Part shown: positions 41,307 to 49,883 of the stretch, piece by piece
Layout of the letters: each line of letters opens with the position of its first letter
How positions within the stretch are numbered: the stretch's first letter is position 1
Source: an uncultured Victivallales bacterium
GTDB lineage: Bacteria; Verrucomicrobiota; Lentisphaeria; Victivallales; UBA1829
Assembly (NCBI GenBank): GCA_944390795.1
Contig: CALXRI010000022.1
Span: 1 to 50,359 of the forward strand
Length of the DNA: 50,359 nt
Direction: 5' to 3'
The notes under the pieces: model-generated
Database searches by the model: none
Told to the model about the DNA's origin: nothing
What the model saw: the letters and a program-made list of their open reading frames with translations, nothing else
Made by a program: the position numbers and the translations under genes

Positions 41307-42011
41307 TTATTTGGAAGTTTTTTGTGCCGCCCGTGCGGGGAGGAATTCCACGTATTCGAGATATGCCGTTGCCCGGGACTTCGTATACTGGGAATTGCAG
41401 GAGATGCTCAGGGCGACGTTCCGGGTCGGAATTTTCCCCTTGAAGCGTTTGTCGAGCGCCTCGTAGATGTTGCATTCATCCACATACCAGACGCCGGTCT
41501 TGTCTTCCTTGTTGCGGACGCAGTGCCATTTCACGGAGACCATCCCGAGTCCGTAGGAAGCCTCCCCCTCCGCTTTTTTCGGGGTTTCGGTCTCCCATCG
41601 GAAGGCTACGCTGTTCGTGGTCCAGCGGCCCGCGCCGACATAAATGCCGATCGCCTGGTCGTCCTTTTCATCCGAACGGCCGTCCGCTCCGGACGGAAGC
41701 TCGTCCACCTTCCACTTCCAGCGCATGACGGGATATTTTTTGAAATCGATTTTGGAAATGTCGAACAGAATCGAACCCGTGCCGTTGACTGATTCCGCCT
41801 TCAGAACCTTCACGCCATTCTCCGTGATAATGGAGAATCTGGCTTTGTCCGTTCCGGGTTTTCCCTTGTAGGTCCATCCGCTGACGGTGTCCTTTTCCGT
41901 TTGGGATTTCGAGAAGTCGATCCGGCAGCCGGCGTTTTCCGCGCCGAAAAGGGTTCCGACGGAAAAGAGTGCGCCGGCGAAGGCCGCCGCGAGGGTGATC
42001 CGGTGTTTCAT
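41307..42011 (-). CDS. DUF3047 secreted protein
   Basis: A 234-residue exported protein: signal peptide MKHRITLAAAFAGALFSVGT ending at LFGAENA, then a beta-sandwich of the DUF3047 family with FKKYPVMRWKWKVDELPSGA near residue 90, KDDQAIGIYVG, and GWTYKGKPGTDKARF near residue 45. DUF3047 proteins resemble carbohydrate-binding jelly rolls and have no proven function. Located between a lytic transglycosylase and pyrF on one strand with small gaps, it may take part in envelope maintenance. Confidence 0.8.
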   Translation of the reverse strand: MKHRITLAAAFAGALFSVGTLFGAENAGCRIDFSKSQTEKDTVSGWTYKGKPGTDKARFSIITENGVKVLKAESVNGTGSILFDISKIDFKKYPVMRWKWKVDELPSGADGRSDEKDDQAIGIYVGAGRWTTNSVAFRWETETPKKAEGEASYGLGMVSVKWHCVRNKEDKTGVWYVDECNIYEALDKRFKGKIPTRNVALSISCNSQYTKSRATAYLEYVEFLPARAAQKTSK

Positions 42012-42023
42012 GGGTGGCTCCTT

Positions 42024-42641
42024 TCAAGATTGTTGCGGTTTCCAGTTTTTGCGGTAATCCTGGTATTTTTCCATGATTTCATCCACGTAGGTCCGCGTGG
42101 AGGGAATGGCGATCCGCTCCCGGAACGCCCCGTCGCGCGCTGCCGGTTTCCAGAGGTTGACGCGCCGGGCTCCCGCATTGTATTCACTCAGCGCCATCGG
42201 GATGCACTCCCGGTAGGCGCGCCATTTGCGGAGTGCGCGAGAGAGATACCAGGAACCGATTTCTATATTCAGTTCCGGGTCGAACAGGGCGCCGCGCGAA
42301 GGTGTGCGGAAGCCCTTCATCCGCGCCCAGTCCGCCGCGGCGAGATCCGGCATGATCTGCATCAGGCCGACTTCGCCCTTGAGTCCGCGTGCCCGCTTGT
42401 CGAAACGGCTTTCCTTCCAGATGACCGCCTTGATCAGGCACGGGTCCACGTCATTGCGCAGAGCCGCCTTCACGATCAGCTCGTCATAACGGGAGAAGCG
42501 TGCGTAGTAATCATAAAGGAAAGCGCCGATTCTCCAGAGAACGATAACCGAGCATACGGCGATCAGGGAGATGGCAAGGAGTACCAGAAACTGTGCTTTC
42601 CGGCTTTTTCCCCTTCGTTCCTGCCTGACACCGTATGCCAT
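42024..42641 (-). CDS. Membrane-anchored lytic transglycosylase
   Basis: A 205-residue SLT-type peptidoglycan hydrolase. One membrane segment (LVLLAISLIAVCSVIVLW, near residue 20) anchors an SLT domain from about residue 55: VDPCLIKAVIWKESRFDKRA carries the catalytic glutamate in WKESRFD, GEVGLMQIMPDLAAADWARM is the second motif (GLMQIMP) and MALSEYNAGARRVNLWKPAA the third (AYNAG type). It would cut glycan strands in the periplasm during growth or assembly of envelope machines. It lies 17 bp downstream of aspS and 13 bp before DUF3047. Confidence 0.9.
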   Translation of the reverse strand: MAYGVRQERRGKSRKAQFLVLLAISLIAVCSVIVLWRIGAFLYDYYARFSRYDELIVKAALRNDVDPCLIKAVIWKESRFDKRARGLKGEVGLMQIMPDLAAADWARMKGFRTPSRGALFDPELNIEIGSWYLSRALRKWRAYRECIPMALSEYNAGARRVNLWKPAARDGAFRERIAIPSTRTYVDEIMEKYQDYRKNWKPQQS

Positions 42642-42657
42642 GGGCCGTGTCTCCTGC

Positions 42658-44520
42658 TCAGGATTTCGCCGCAGTCTGCGCGGCCTGTTCGATTTCGCGG
42701 ATCCGCGCCGCCTCGGCCTTCAGCTTTTTAAAGGTTTCCTCGAATTTCAGTTCCGGTTCCAGCGGAATGATGCGGAGCTCGCGGAGCTGCTTCATATCGA
42801 CCTCCGCCGGAGCGTTCATCATCAGGTCCTGCGCCTGCTGGTTGAACGGGAAGGCGATGACTTCCCGGATGTTCGGCTCGTCGGCCAGGAGCATGACCAT
42901 GCGGTCGACACCCGGGGCAATGCCGCCGTGCGGGGGAGCGCCGAGCTTGAATGCGCGGATCATGCCGCCGAAACGTTCGTCGACGGTTTCGCGCTTGTAG
43001 CCGGCGATCTCGAACGCCTTGTACATGATGTCGGGGCGGTGGTTCCGGATCGCGCCGCTGGAGAGTTCAATTCCGTTGCAGACAATGTCATACTGATAGG
43101 CGAAAATGTCCAGCGGCTTCTTGTTGAGAAGCGCATCCATGCCACCCTGGGGCATCGAGAAGGGATTATGGCTGAAGATGATCTGGTTTGTTTCCTCGTC
43201 GAGCTCGAACATCGGGAAATCGACGATCCAGCAGAATTTGAAGACGTTCGGATCGATGAGGCCGAGACGGTTGCCGAGTTCAGTGCGGACCTGTCCGCCG
43301 ATTTCCAGCACCTTCGCCTCCTTGTCGGCGAGAAAGAACATCACGTCGCCGGGCTGGATGGATGCCATGGCTTTGAGCTGCGCGAGCTCCTCCGGCTTCA
43401 TGAACTTGACGATCGGACTCTTTTCTCCCTCGGCGGTCCAGATGATGTAGGCCATGCCCTTGGCTCCGACGCTCTGGGCGAACGCGATCATGTCGTCATA
43501 GAATTTCCGGGGCTGTGCGCCGCCGATGCCGGGCACCTTGATCGCGCGGACCACACCGCCGTTTTTCACGGTGGAGGCGAATGCGTTGAATCCGCTGTCC
43601 GCAAACACGCTAGAAACGTCGATCATTTCGAGCGGGTTTCGGAGATCCGGCTTGTCCGTGCCGTATTTCGCCATCGCTTCGCGATAGGGAATCCGCACGA
43701 ACGGCGCGGAACTGATCGTTTTTCCGCTGAATTTCGTGAAGATGTGGCAGAGCAGCTTTTCAATCACCGCGAAAATGTCATCCTGGGTGACGAAACTCAT
43801 TTCGACGTCCAGCTGATAGAACTCGCCGGGGGAGCGGTCCGCTCTGGCGTCTTCATCCCGGAAACAGGGCGCGATCTGGAAGTAGCGGTCGAATCCGGCG
43901 ACCATCAGAAGCTGCTTGAACTGCTGGGGCGCCTGCGGCAGCGCATAGAATTTTCCGGGATGGACGCGGCTGGGGACGAGATAGTCGCGCGCGCCTTCCG
44001 GCGAGCTGCTGGTCAGAATCGGGGTCTGATATTCCATGAATCCCATGTCGCACATGAATCTTCGGATCTCTGAGATGACTTTGGAGCGCAGGACGATGTT
44101 CTCATGGAGTTTTTCGCGCCTCAGGTCGAGAAAACGGTATTTGAGTCGCAGGGCCTCGGGCGCCTGTTCATCCTTGGCGATCTGGAACGGGATGACGTCC
44201 GCCTCTCCGAGGACTTCCATTTCCTCCGCAACGACTTCGATTTCTCCGGTTTCCAGTTTCGGGTTGACGGTTTCAGGCGTGCGGGCCACAACGGTTCCTG
44301 TGAAGCAGACCACGGTTTCGACGCGCCAGCGGTCAAGTTCCTGGTAGAAATGCATTTTGGGATCGACGACGATCTGGGTTTTCCCGTAATGGTCGCGCAG
44401 ATCGATGAAGATCACGCCGCCGTGATCTCTCACGCTGTGAATCCAGCCGGAAAGTTTGACTTTTGCTCCGACATCGGAGCTTCTGAGAGCCCCGCATGTA
44501 TGGGTTCTGAACATATGCAT
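42658..44520 (-). CDS. aspS: Aspartyl-tRNA synthetase (bacterial type)
   Basis: AspRS charges tRNA-Asp, or tRNA-Asp and tRNA-Asn in organisms that amidate. The 620-residue protein has the OB-fold anticodon domain ([20 protein letters not shown] near residue 22), class II motif 1 near residue 145, motif 2 [20 protein letters not shown] near residue 215, a GAD insert from about residue 290 ([20 protein letters not shown], then AKGMAYIIW) and motif 3 near residue 535, [20 protein letters not shown]. The GAD domain shows the bacterial type. Start 44520 has AAGGAG six bases upstream. It heads the leftward unit that runs to pyrF. Confidence 0.95.
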   Translation of the reverse strand: MHMFRTHTCGALRSSDVGAKVKLSGWIHSVRDHGGVIFIDLRDHYGKTQIVVDPKMHFYQELDRWRVETVVCFTGTVVARTPETVNPKLETGEIEVVAEEMEVLGEADVIPFQIAKDEQAPEALRLKYRFLDLRREKLHENIVLRSKVISEIRRFMCDMGFMEYQTPILTSSSPEGARDYLVPSRVHPGKFYALPQAPQQFKQLLMVAGFDRYFQIAPCFRDEDARADRSPGEFYQLDVEMSFVTQDDIFAVIEKLLCHIFTKFSGKTISSAPFVRIPYREAMAKYGTDKPDLRNPLEMIDVSSVFADSGFNAFASTVKNGGVVRAIKVPGIGGAQPRKFYDDMIAFAQSVGAKGMAYIIWTAEGEKSPIVKFMKPEELAQLKAMASIQPGDVMFFLADKEAKVLEIGGQVRTELGNRLGLIDPNVFKFCWIVDFPMFELDEETNQIIFSHNPFSMPQGGMDALLNKKPLDIFAYQYDIVCNGIELSSGAIRNHRPDIMYKAFEIAGYKRETVDERFGGMIRAFKLGAPPHGGIAPGVDRMVMLLADEPNIREVIAFPFNQQAQDLMMNAPAEVDMKQLRELRIIPLEPELKFEETFKKLKAEAARIREIEQAAQTAAKS

Positions 44521-44587
44521 GATAGTCTCCTTGTCAAAATGCATGATACGAAACAGTAGCGCTGAAGTTGTAATATAGCATGCCATT

Positions 44588-44612
44588 CCCGTTATTTCTC
44601 ATGAAAAACGGG
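44588..44612. promoter_or_regulatory. Palindrome upstream of aspS
   Basis: CCCGTT-A-TTTC-TCAT-GAAA-AACGGG is a 10-pair stem with one bulged base, 68 bp before the aspS start and 102 bp before the tRNA-Val gene. It could be an operator or a structured leader. The TATATT of a possible aspS promoter lies between it and the gene. Confidence 0.35.
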
Positions 44613-44662
44613 AAGAAATCGGAGTATTTTGGATAAAACAGACGTTTTTTTGGGGAGGAAAC

Positions 44663-44691
44663 TTGAAAAAATCGCGGCAGAATGGTAAATT
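44663..44691 (+). promoter_or_regulatory. Promoter of tRNA-Val
   Basis: TTGAAA (44663-44668) and TAAATT (44686-44691) have a 17-nt spacer and end 22 nt upstream of the tRNA's first base. Confidence 0.55.
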
Positions 44692-44713
44692 TGAAGTCCC
44701 TGCACATGAATCA

Positions 44714-44790
44714 GGGCGCTTAGCTCAGTTGGTTAGAGCGTCACGTTTACACCGTGAATGTCGGGGGTTCGAGTCCCTCAGCGCCCACCA
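44714..44790 (+). tRNA. tRNA-Val (anticodon TAC)
   Basis: A 77-nt tRNA with an encoded CCA. The acceptor GGGCGCT (44714-44720) pairs with AGCGCCC (44780-44786); the D arm is GCTC/GAGC; the anticodon arm TCACG-TTTACAC-CGTGA exposes TAC, which reads GTA and other valine codons; the T arm is GGGGG-TTCGAGT-CCCTC with one G-T pair. The recombinase gene at 44903 begins 113 bp downstream, so its 3' end is the likely insertion site of a genomic island. Confidence 0.95.
44763..44790 (+). other. Probable attL of a tRNA-integrated island
   Basis: The T arm, acceptor strand and CCA of tRNA-Val make up the usual target of tyrosine recombinases, and such a gene follows at once in the outward orientation. 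No second copy of this sequence is visible in the window, so attR probably lies to the right or has been lost. Confidence 0.45.
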
Positions 44791-44902
44791 TTTTAGACTC
44801 ATTTTCAAAGAAAAGTTGCCGTTTATTACCATTCAGAGCTTTCTTTCTCTCTTTTCCGTATTATTTTAGCCAAAACAGGATTTTTCATCGCCGGAGGATG
44901 AA

Positions 44903-46198
44903 ATGGGAAAGAAAAACAAGATCAAACTGGAAACCGGAACTGTTTACCAGAAGGAAGAAGGCGGAACTTATTATTTCCGCTATCAGGTCAATCATGAACG
45001 AAAATGTGTCAGCCTGAAAACGCAGAATCAGGAAGAAGCTCTGAAAAAAGCAAAAGAACTTCTGCCCATCGTTCAGGCAACAACGGCAGAAGTGATCTCC
45101 GCACATGTTAAAGTGGCACGCAATCTCGCAAGAAAAAGCCGCCCGCTTGCTCTGAAGGACGCCTGGAAAATTTATGCGGAACATCCGGACAGGGCATTTC
45201 CCGCGACACGTCATGAAGAAATTTCCTACGAAACAACCTTTACGGAATTCATACGTTACATCGGGGAAGAAACACAGGTGGCGGCAATTACCCCAGGTAT
45301 CGCAGACCAATATGCGGCTTATCTCAAGACGACAGCAATTTCAGTATCCACACATAATCGGAAAATTCTCCGTCTCAGAAAAATTTTTTCCACACTCTCG
45401 GATTATTATTCCGAAGACAACCCGTTTGCATCCCAGAATCTGCGCAGAAAACCACGGGAAGAACAAGGAAACACGGTGCGCCGTCTCGCATTCACAAAAG
45501 AACAGGAAGAAGCAATTCTCAAGGTTCTGAACGATCCGAGTTTCAAAGTCATGAATAAAAAAGAGCTGAAAGTCATTTATCTGATCGGGATGTATACCGG
45601 ACAGAGGCTGAAGGACTGCGTTCTCCTGCAATGGGATCATGTGGATTTGATGCATCGCCGGATTTGGGTGAAACAGTTTAAAACCGGTAAAAAGGTATCT
45701 ATTCCCATCGCAGAACCGCTTGTCCGCGCACTGGAACAGGCAAAAGAATGGCGCATCGACTCCTACGTCTCTCCCAATGTGGCAAAACGTTATTTGACGG
45801 TAGACACAAAGGGAAAATCCGTAGGCGATAATTTTGTCAATATCGACGTGATGCGCGTCATCAAACGCGCCGGAATGGAAACCAACGTCGAAGTTCCCGG
45901 CAGAAAACGAAAGATGGTTGTCTACGGATTCCACAGTCTGCGGCACAGTTTTGCCTCGTTCTGCGCGGAGGCGGGTGTTCCGAAAGCAGTGGTGGTTTCG
46001 ATCCTCGGTGCGAACAGCGAAATCATTGATCAGTTTTATACGCACGTCGGGGAAGATGCCCAGCTCAAGGCGATAGAAGCCGTCAGCGGAACCGCAGGAC
46101 CATCCGACAGGGCACGGATCGAAAAAGCTTTGCAATATCTGCAAAATCTTCCAGATACACAAGAAGTGCAAAGTCTTATTAAAATATTAAAAGATTGA
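44903..46198 (+). CDS. Tyrosine recombinase (phage/island integrase)
   Basis: A 431-residue site-specific recombinase with an AP2-like or SAM-like N-terminal arm-binding part (GTYYFRYQVNHERKCVSLKT near residue 20, then ATRHEEISYETTFTEFIRYI). The catalytic domain has YTGQRLKDCVLLQWDHVDLM near residue 230 (first Arg), KQFKTGKKVSIP with the beta-hairpin Lys, FHSLRHSFASFCAEAGV near residue 348 (HxxR) and LGANSEIIDQFYTHVGED near residue 372 with the Tyr nucleophile. GGAGGATGAA precedes the start. It is 113 bp from the tRNA-Val and reads away from it, the layout of an island or prophage integrase. Confidence 0.92.
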   Translation: MGKKNKIKLETGTVYQKEEGGTYYFRYQVNHERKCVSLKTQNQEEALKKAKELLPIVQATTAEVISAHVKVARNLARKSRPLALKDAWKIYAEHPDRAFPATRHEEISYETTFTEFIRYIGEETQVAAITPGIADQYAAYLKTTAISVSTHNRKILRLRKIFSTLSDYYSEDNPFASQNLRRKPREEQGNTVRRLAFTKEQEEAILKVLNDPSFKVMNKKELKVIYLIGMYTGQRLKDCVLLQWDHVDLMHRRIWVKQFKTGKKVSIPIAEPLVRALEQAKEWRIDSYVSPNVAKRYLTVDTKGKSVGDNFVNIDVMRVIKRAGMETNVEVPGRKRKMVVYGFHSLRHSFASFCAEAGVPKAVVVSILGANSEIIDQFYTHVGEDAQLKAIEAVSGTAGPSDRARIEKALQYLQNLPDTQEVQSLIKILKD

Positions 46199-46215
46199 TT
46201 AATATGCTTCCTTGC

Positions 46216-46248
46216 AAATGCACAGGATAGTAATGTCTCTGTGCATTT
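46216..46248 (+). terminator. Hairpin after the integrase gene
   Basis: AAATGCACAG (46216-46225) and CTGTGCATTT (46239-46248) form a 10-pair stem around a 13-base loop, 18 bp after the stop at 46198, followed by ATAAAAATAT. It is a plausible terminator. The surrounding 46199-46382 is very AT-rich and holds no other gene. Confidence 0.5.
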
Positions 46249-46382
46249 ATAAAAATATAAAATGCACTATATGAATAAATATTTTTCTATAGAAAAAGAA
46301 AATAAGAATATGCTTTATTAAAAATATTATTTATGCAAAAATGGAATTTATTATTATCTCTATTAAAAAATAGAAATTATAC

Positions 46383-47780
46383 TTGATTTATGAATTTTTA
46401 TTTGCTATATTAATTATATTAGATATGATTTTATTATACTTATATATTTATGCAAAAGAAATAATGAAATCAAAAAAAATGAAGGATAAAAGCATGAAAT
46501 CAGAATCAGTAAATAATGGAAATCTACCATCTAATTATAGCGATAATTGTTCACAAGCCTCATCTGCATTTTCTCAAGATATCCCCCCATCTGCAAATGC
46601 TAATCTTCCAAACATGCTGCCCGATAATTCTTCCAGTTCTGACTCATCCTCCAATCAAGATATACCTATGCCGCTCATCTCACCAGTCCCCCAAAATGCC
46701 ACACACCAAGAGCCGTGCCATACTTCAATGGATTTTAACAAACTGGTTCCCAGCAGTCATTTTATTCTTGACAACTGGGAGGGGAAAAAAGCGATAGGCA
46801 GCCAAACGCTTGGAAAAGTTAAAAATGCAGTTTTCTGGGGAAATGGAAATCTTACCGCCTGGGGATTATCTATTGCGGCCTATATCGCTGACAGTAGTCA
46901 ACATCGTGACTGGTATGGAATCAACCAAATACAACGTGCCTGTGAGGAACAGGGAAATATTTTGCCGACCGGCATAAAAGGGGGAATTCCATGGCGTTTT
47001 AATCAAAATAAGGATGTTTTATACTTCAAAAATATTACAAATGAACAGGATTGCTGGAACTTTCATCAGCAAATAAAGCTTCTGCACCTAAATCTCGCTT
47101 TTGATGATCTCCGCAAAGAACTGGATTATGGAATAATAAGAAATGGGAAAAATTTCTTTTCATGTCTGCTGGGGAACAAATCCGCTCCTTGGCAGCTGAA
47201 CGAAACAGGAAAATCAAATTTGGAATGTATTTTGTCGATTCCCGGATTGCCGAAAAATATCTTTCTGGATGGATTTGAATATAAAAAAGCAGAAAAGCAA
47301 CTCCTAAAGCAAATGCTGAAAAATTTGGCGGAGGCTGGTTACTTTGTCTGTATTATTGCCAAAGAAAAAATGCCATGCTCACTATTTGAAATGGCTTATG
47401 AAGCGGACTACTGGCGTAAAGGAAAATCATCGGAACTGGACCTGTGTTTCCGGGATTGTATTGCCTCAAAATCTGCTTCCAGAGACATGTGTACATACCG
47501 GTATACATGCCATAAGGAAGCGATTTATTGGACGTATCGAATCAAGATGCTTCATTCTGCGCATCTCCGGGACTTTGTCTGGACACGAGTCCAACAGGGA
47601 CAGGATATTTCCCAGATAGTAAAGGACATTAATACACGTGTCATCATGCCAAAGCCTATTTCTGTTCCAACGCTACGTAAATATATGGCATTATGGAATA
47701 TTCGTGTCTATAAAAAACACAGGCATTACCGAAAACGCGGAATTCAGCAATGGAAAGATCAGTCACAGGAACTGATGTAA
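46383..47780 (+). CDS. Island protein of unknown function with N-terminal membrane helix
   Basis: I do not recognise this 465-residue product. The frame opens with a TTG in a strongly AT-rich stretch; a hydrophobic helix (FLFAILIILDMILLYLYIYA) leads to a Ser/Asn/Pro-rich linker (about residues 35-120) and a globular part of about 340 residues. The globular part shows a strand-loop VFWGNGNLTAWGLSIAAYIA, a later strand NIFLDGFEY preceding a long helix, and FVCIIAKEKM, an order resembling a RecA/RepA-like ATPase without its P-loop lysine, but this is a guess. The C-terminus (SVPTLRKYMALWNIRVYKKH) looks like a helix-turn-helix with a basic tail. An internal start such as ATG 46494 would leave out the helix. 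Codon use is more AT-rich than in the flanking genes, consistent with transfer. Confidence 0.55.
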   Translation: MIYEFLFAILIILDMILLYLYIYAKEIMKSKKMKDKSMKSESVNNGNLPSNYSDNCSQASSAFSQDIPPSANANLPNMLPDNSSSSDSSSNQDIPMPLISPVPQNATHQEPCHTSMDFNKLVPSSHFILDNWEGKKAIGSQTLGKVKNAVFWGNGNLTAWGLSIAAYIADSSQHRDWYGINQIQRACEEQGNILPTGIKGGIPWRFNQNKDVLYFKNITNEQDCWNFHQQIKLLHLNLAFDDLRKELDYGIIRNGKNFFSCLLGNKSAPWQLNETGKSNLECILSIPGLPKNIFLDGFEYKKAEKQLLKQMLKNLAEAGYFVCIIAKEKMPCSLFEMAYEADYWRKGKSSELDLCFRDCIASKSASRDMCTYRYTCHKEAIYWTYRIKMLHSAHLRDFVWTRVQQGQDISQIVKDINTRVIMPKPISVPTLRKYMALWNIRVYKKHRHYRKRGIQQWKDQSQELM

Positions 47781-48085
47781 TTCAGAACATCGGTATTGCG
47801 GTATCGCACTGCTGAGCCTACCATTTTCCTTTTGAATGGGAAAGCACCCTCGGCTTCGAGTTTTTTGAAATTGCTATGGCTGATGTTGAGCATCTCCGCG
47901 ACCTCACGCTGATCCAGAAGTTTCGGAGTGACCACAGCTTTGGGAACACCATGTTCCGCAAGGCTGGTCAATTGAGAGATTGCCTCGTTGTATTCCGGCA
48001 GTGAAATAATTCCTTCTTCTGCGACCGGACGCATGATCCGTTTGAAGAAACGGACGGTATTCATTGAAATTCTGATTTCATTCAT
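47759..48085 (-). CDS. AlpA/excisionase-like helix-turn-helix protein
   Basis: A 108-residue protein with an MerR-type HTH_17 domain in its C-terminal half: LLDQREVAEMLNISHSNFKK, then LEAEGAFPFKRKMVGSAVRY and DVLNYISS. Such domains occur in AlpA regulators and excisionases of integrative elements, which help the recombinase to leave the chromosome and regulate island genes. The N-terminal 50 residues (helical, with FFKRIMRPVAEEGIIS) are an extra extension. AAAGGAGGGGCG precedes the ATG. It reads against the unknown protein, and their ends overlap by 22 bases. The iterons start 200 bp beyond its start. Confidence 0.7.
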   Translation of the reverse strand: MNEIRISMNTVRFFKRIMRPVAEEGIISLPEYNEAISQLTSLAEHGVPKAVVTPKLLDQREVAEMLNISHSNFKKLEAEGAFPFKRKMVGSAVRYRNTDVLNYISSCD

Positions 48086-48288
48086 GTATACGCCCCTCCT
48101 TTGAGCGCATACGATCGCGGGTCATGAATCTTTTTTACTTTTGAGTTCCTGTTATTTTATGCGGGACCTAAGTGTAAAAGCTGCCTCATTCAGCATTACG
48201 GCAACTCATGTTTCGAAAAGTTATGGAAATACAGGCACATTCCAATCAGACTCAACTCGGTTATTAGAAATAGCTAAAGCTATAAAGC

Positions 48289-48351
48289 CATAAGCCTAAA
48301 CAGCAGGCATAAGTCTAAACAGCAGGCATAAGCCTAAACAGCAACCATAAG
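48289..48351. repeat. Three 19-bp iterons plus a partial copy
   Basis: CATAAGCCTAAACAGCAGG at 48289-48307 is repeated at 48308-48326 (one base changed, C to T) and at 48327-48345 (last two bases differ), and a fourth CATAAG follows at 48346-48351. Direct, ungapped repeats of 19 bp resemble iterons bound by replication or island-control proteins. They lie 86 bp upstream of the YagK/YfjJ-like gene and 204 bp upstream of the AlpA-like gene's start, on the opposite strand. The intervening 48086-48288 holds no gene. Confidence 0.8.
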
Positions 48352-48357
48352 AAAACG

Positions 48358-48441
48358 ATGAACAGAGAACAGGAAGCACAGAATAAGCCCGAAAATAAGA
48401 TACGGGAATTGATTTCTAATGATTATTCGAATTCAGAATGA
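48358..48441 (+). CDS. 27-codon ORF coupled to the YagK/YfjJ-like gene
   Basis: ATG 48358 to TGA 48441 encodes MNREQEAQNKPENKIRELIS plus seven more residues. Its stop overlaps the next gene's start as ATGA, suggesting translational coupling, and it directly follows the iterons. It is hydrophilic and helix-prone. The ribosome site is weak (AAGAAAA) and there is no family match; it may only be a leader peptide or chance. Confidence 0.35.
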   Translation: MNREQEAQNKPENKIRELISNDYSNSE

Positions 48442-48929
48442 GAATAATTACAGAACAGAAATCAATCATGGCATACATAAAATCATTCAGAAAAGGAGCA
48501 GAGCAAACCATGCCGAAAAGACACCACCACTCGGAGAGCCAGTTAAACCATTTATCCGTGAATGCCGATCCGGAGCATCCCGTTTATCGGGAGGCAGTGA
48601 ATGAAATTCAGAAACGGTTACGGTACATGACGGATAAGCATAGCCAGGTATTTGTAGGACATCTGGAATTCCGTTTTCCTCCTGAAATGGAAAACCAAAA
48701 TGACAACCGGCATATTTCCAATGCGATACGCAAATGCCGGATGAAGTTGAAGCGGGAGGGGATCGACGCCCAGCTTGTCTGGGCACGAGAACAACGTGAT
48801 TCCGAACATCCTCATTATCACTGCTATCCGGTTTGTGACGGCAACAAGGTTCAGCTCGGCCTCACTCATTTCATCATAGACGAGCTTCGCGTGGAAGATC
48901 GACAGTCCGCCCCGGACCAGATTCAGTAA
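48438..48929 (+). pseudogene. Truncated YagK/YfjJ (inovirus Gp2-like) replication-type protein
   Basis: The first 135 residues resemble the YagK/YfjJ family found in inoviruses, P4-like satellites and islands. After MPKRHHHSESQLNHLSVNAD come VGHLEFRFPPEM, NDNRHISNAIRKCRMKLKRE and, near residue 125, AREQRDSEHPHYHCYPVCDG, whose HYH recalls an HUH endonuclease site. The second half, with the expected Tyr, is missing: from about 48845 the open frame runs on the opposite strand of the aldo/keto reductase relic and ends at 48929. Full-length relatives have about 200-250 residues. The product is probably inactive. Confidence 0.7.
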
Positions 48930-49125
48930 TGCGAGATTGCGGGGTATATTTACTCCAATCGGACACGGCGAACAGTAGCGGCATGCCGTGCAAGGAACCG
49001 CGCCGGATTTGCGGTAAGCCGCCAGCACCTTGGTGATGACCTGACGCTCGGCATCGGTCAGAGGCTTCAGCGGGGAGAAGGTGCTGATGTTGTCCTCCAT
49101 CTGTTCTAGATCGTGTCGTCAATAG

Positions 49126-49513
49126 TTAAAAGACCCAAGCTGCAATACACCTGATTTGTACTGCAGCAAGAAACGAAGCGGTGTTTTTAGCATATCTGGT
49201 TGCGACTCCGCGCCAACGTTTTAATATCATGAATGCATTCTCGACAAAGTGCCGTAACTTGTACAACTCCTTGTCGTATTCACGTTGCGTTTTGCGATTC
49301 TTTCTTGGCGGAATAACTGCCTTCATCCCTGCTTTTTCCGCTTTCTCGACAATTGCGTCCGAATCATAACCACGGTCTGCCAGAAGAACCTTCGCTTTGA
49401 TGTTATCAATCAAGGCTTCAGCCTGCTTACAATCCGCCGTGGTACCTTCTGTAATAAGGATTCTGACCGGCATACCATGCGCATCCACGGCCAAATGTAT
49501 CTTGGTGTTGAGC
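49126..49513 (-). CDS. IS5-family transposase, C-terminal ORF B (reached by -1 frameshift)
   Basis: ORF B supplies the remaining DDE part: HLAVDAHGMPVRILITEGTT, the second Asp in LLADRGYDSDAIVEKAEKAG, and the Glu in LRHFVENAFMILKRWRGVAT followed by the basic RYAKN tail. It has no good independent start, so it should be made as a fusion with ORF A through slippage at the G run. The fusion would be about 270 residues, normal for the group. Both catalytic Asp residues and the Glu are present, so the enzyme may be active. Confidence 0.85.
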
Positions 49514-49883
49514 CCCCTTTTGTCTTGGCCATATCTTGATTGCCTCCACGAGCACCACTCCCATGTGCATGAACTTTGATATGACTTGCATCAATCATCA
49601 ACAGCTCAAATTCTGGATTGTCAATCAATTCCTGCAATAATTTCTCCCAAACTCCTTTGTCACGCCAACGGCAAAAACGCCGGTGAGTATTTTTCCAATC
49701 TCCGTAACTCGGTGGCAAATCACGCCAAGGAGCCCCCGTTCGTAAAATCCAAAATACCGCATTGATAAATTGCCGGTTGTCGCGAGCGTTGCCGCCCCAA
49801 GTTCCCTTGCGCCCCGGTAGCAAAAATTCGATTTTAGCCCAAGATTCATCCGATATATCATGTCGTTCGTATGCATTCGCCAT
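49410..49883 (-). CDS. IS5-family transposase, N-terminal ORF A
   Basis: ORF A encodes the N-terminal part. The N-terminus of IS5-type transposases (YERHDISDESWAKIEFLLPG, then DNRQFINAVFWILRTGAPWR, DLPPSYGDWKNTHRRFCRW) leads to the first catalytic aspartate in LLMIDASHIKVHAHGSGARG. Near 49512-49521 the run AAAAGGGGGC lets ribosomes slip back by one base, changing TKGGSTPR to TKGGLNTKIHLAVD, the usual family sequence, and entering ORF B. Without slippage the product is 157 residues and ends at 49410. Start 49883 (MANAYERHD) is chosen from ribosome-site spacing; 49892 is possible. Confidence 0.85.
   Translation of the reverse strand: MANAYERHDISDESWAKIEFLLPGRKGTWGGNARDNRQFINAVFWILRTGAPWRDLPPSYGDWKNTHRRFCRWRDKGVWEKLLQELIDNPEFELLMIDASHIKVHAHGSGARGGNQDMAKTKGGSTPRYIWPWMRMVCRSESLLQKVPRRIVSRLKP

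Noticed and set aside
48289-48351. CRISPR array
   Set aside because: The 19-bp repeats abut without spacers and number only three; they are iterons.
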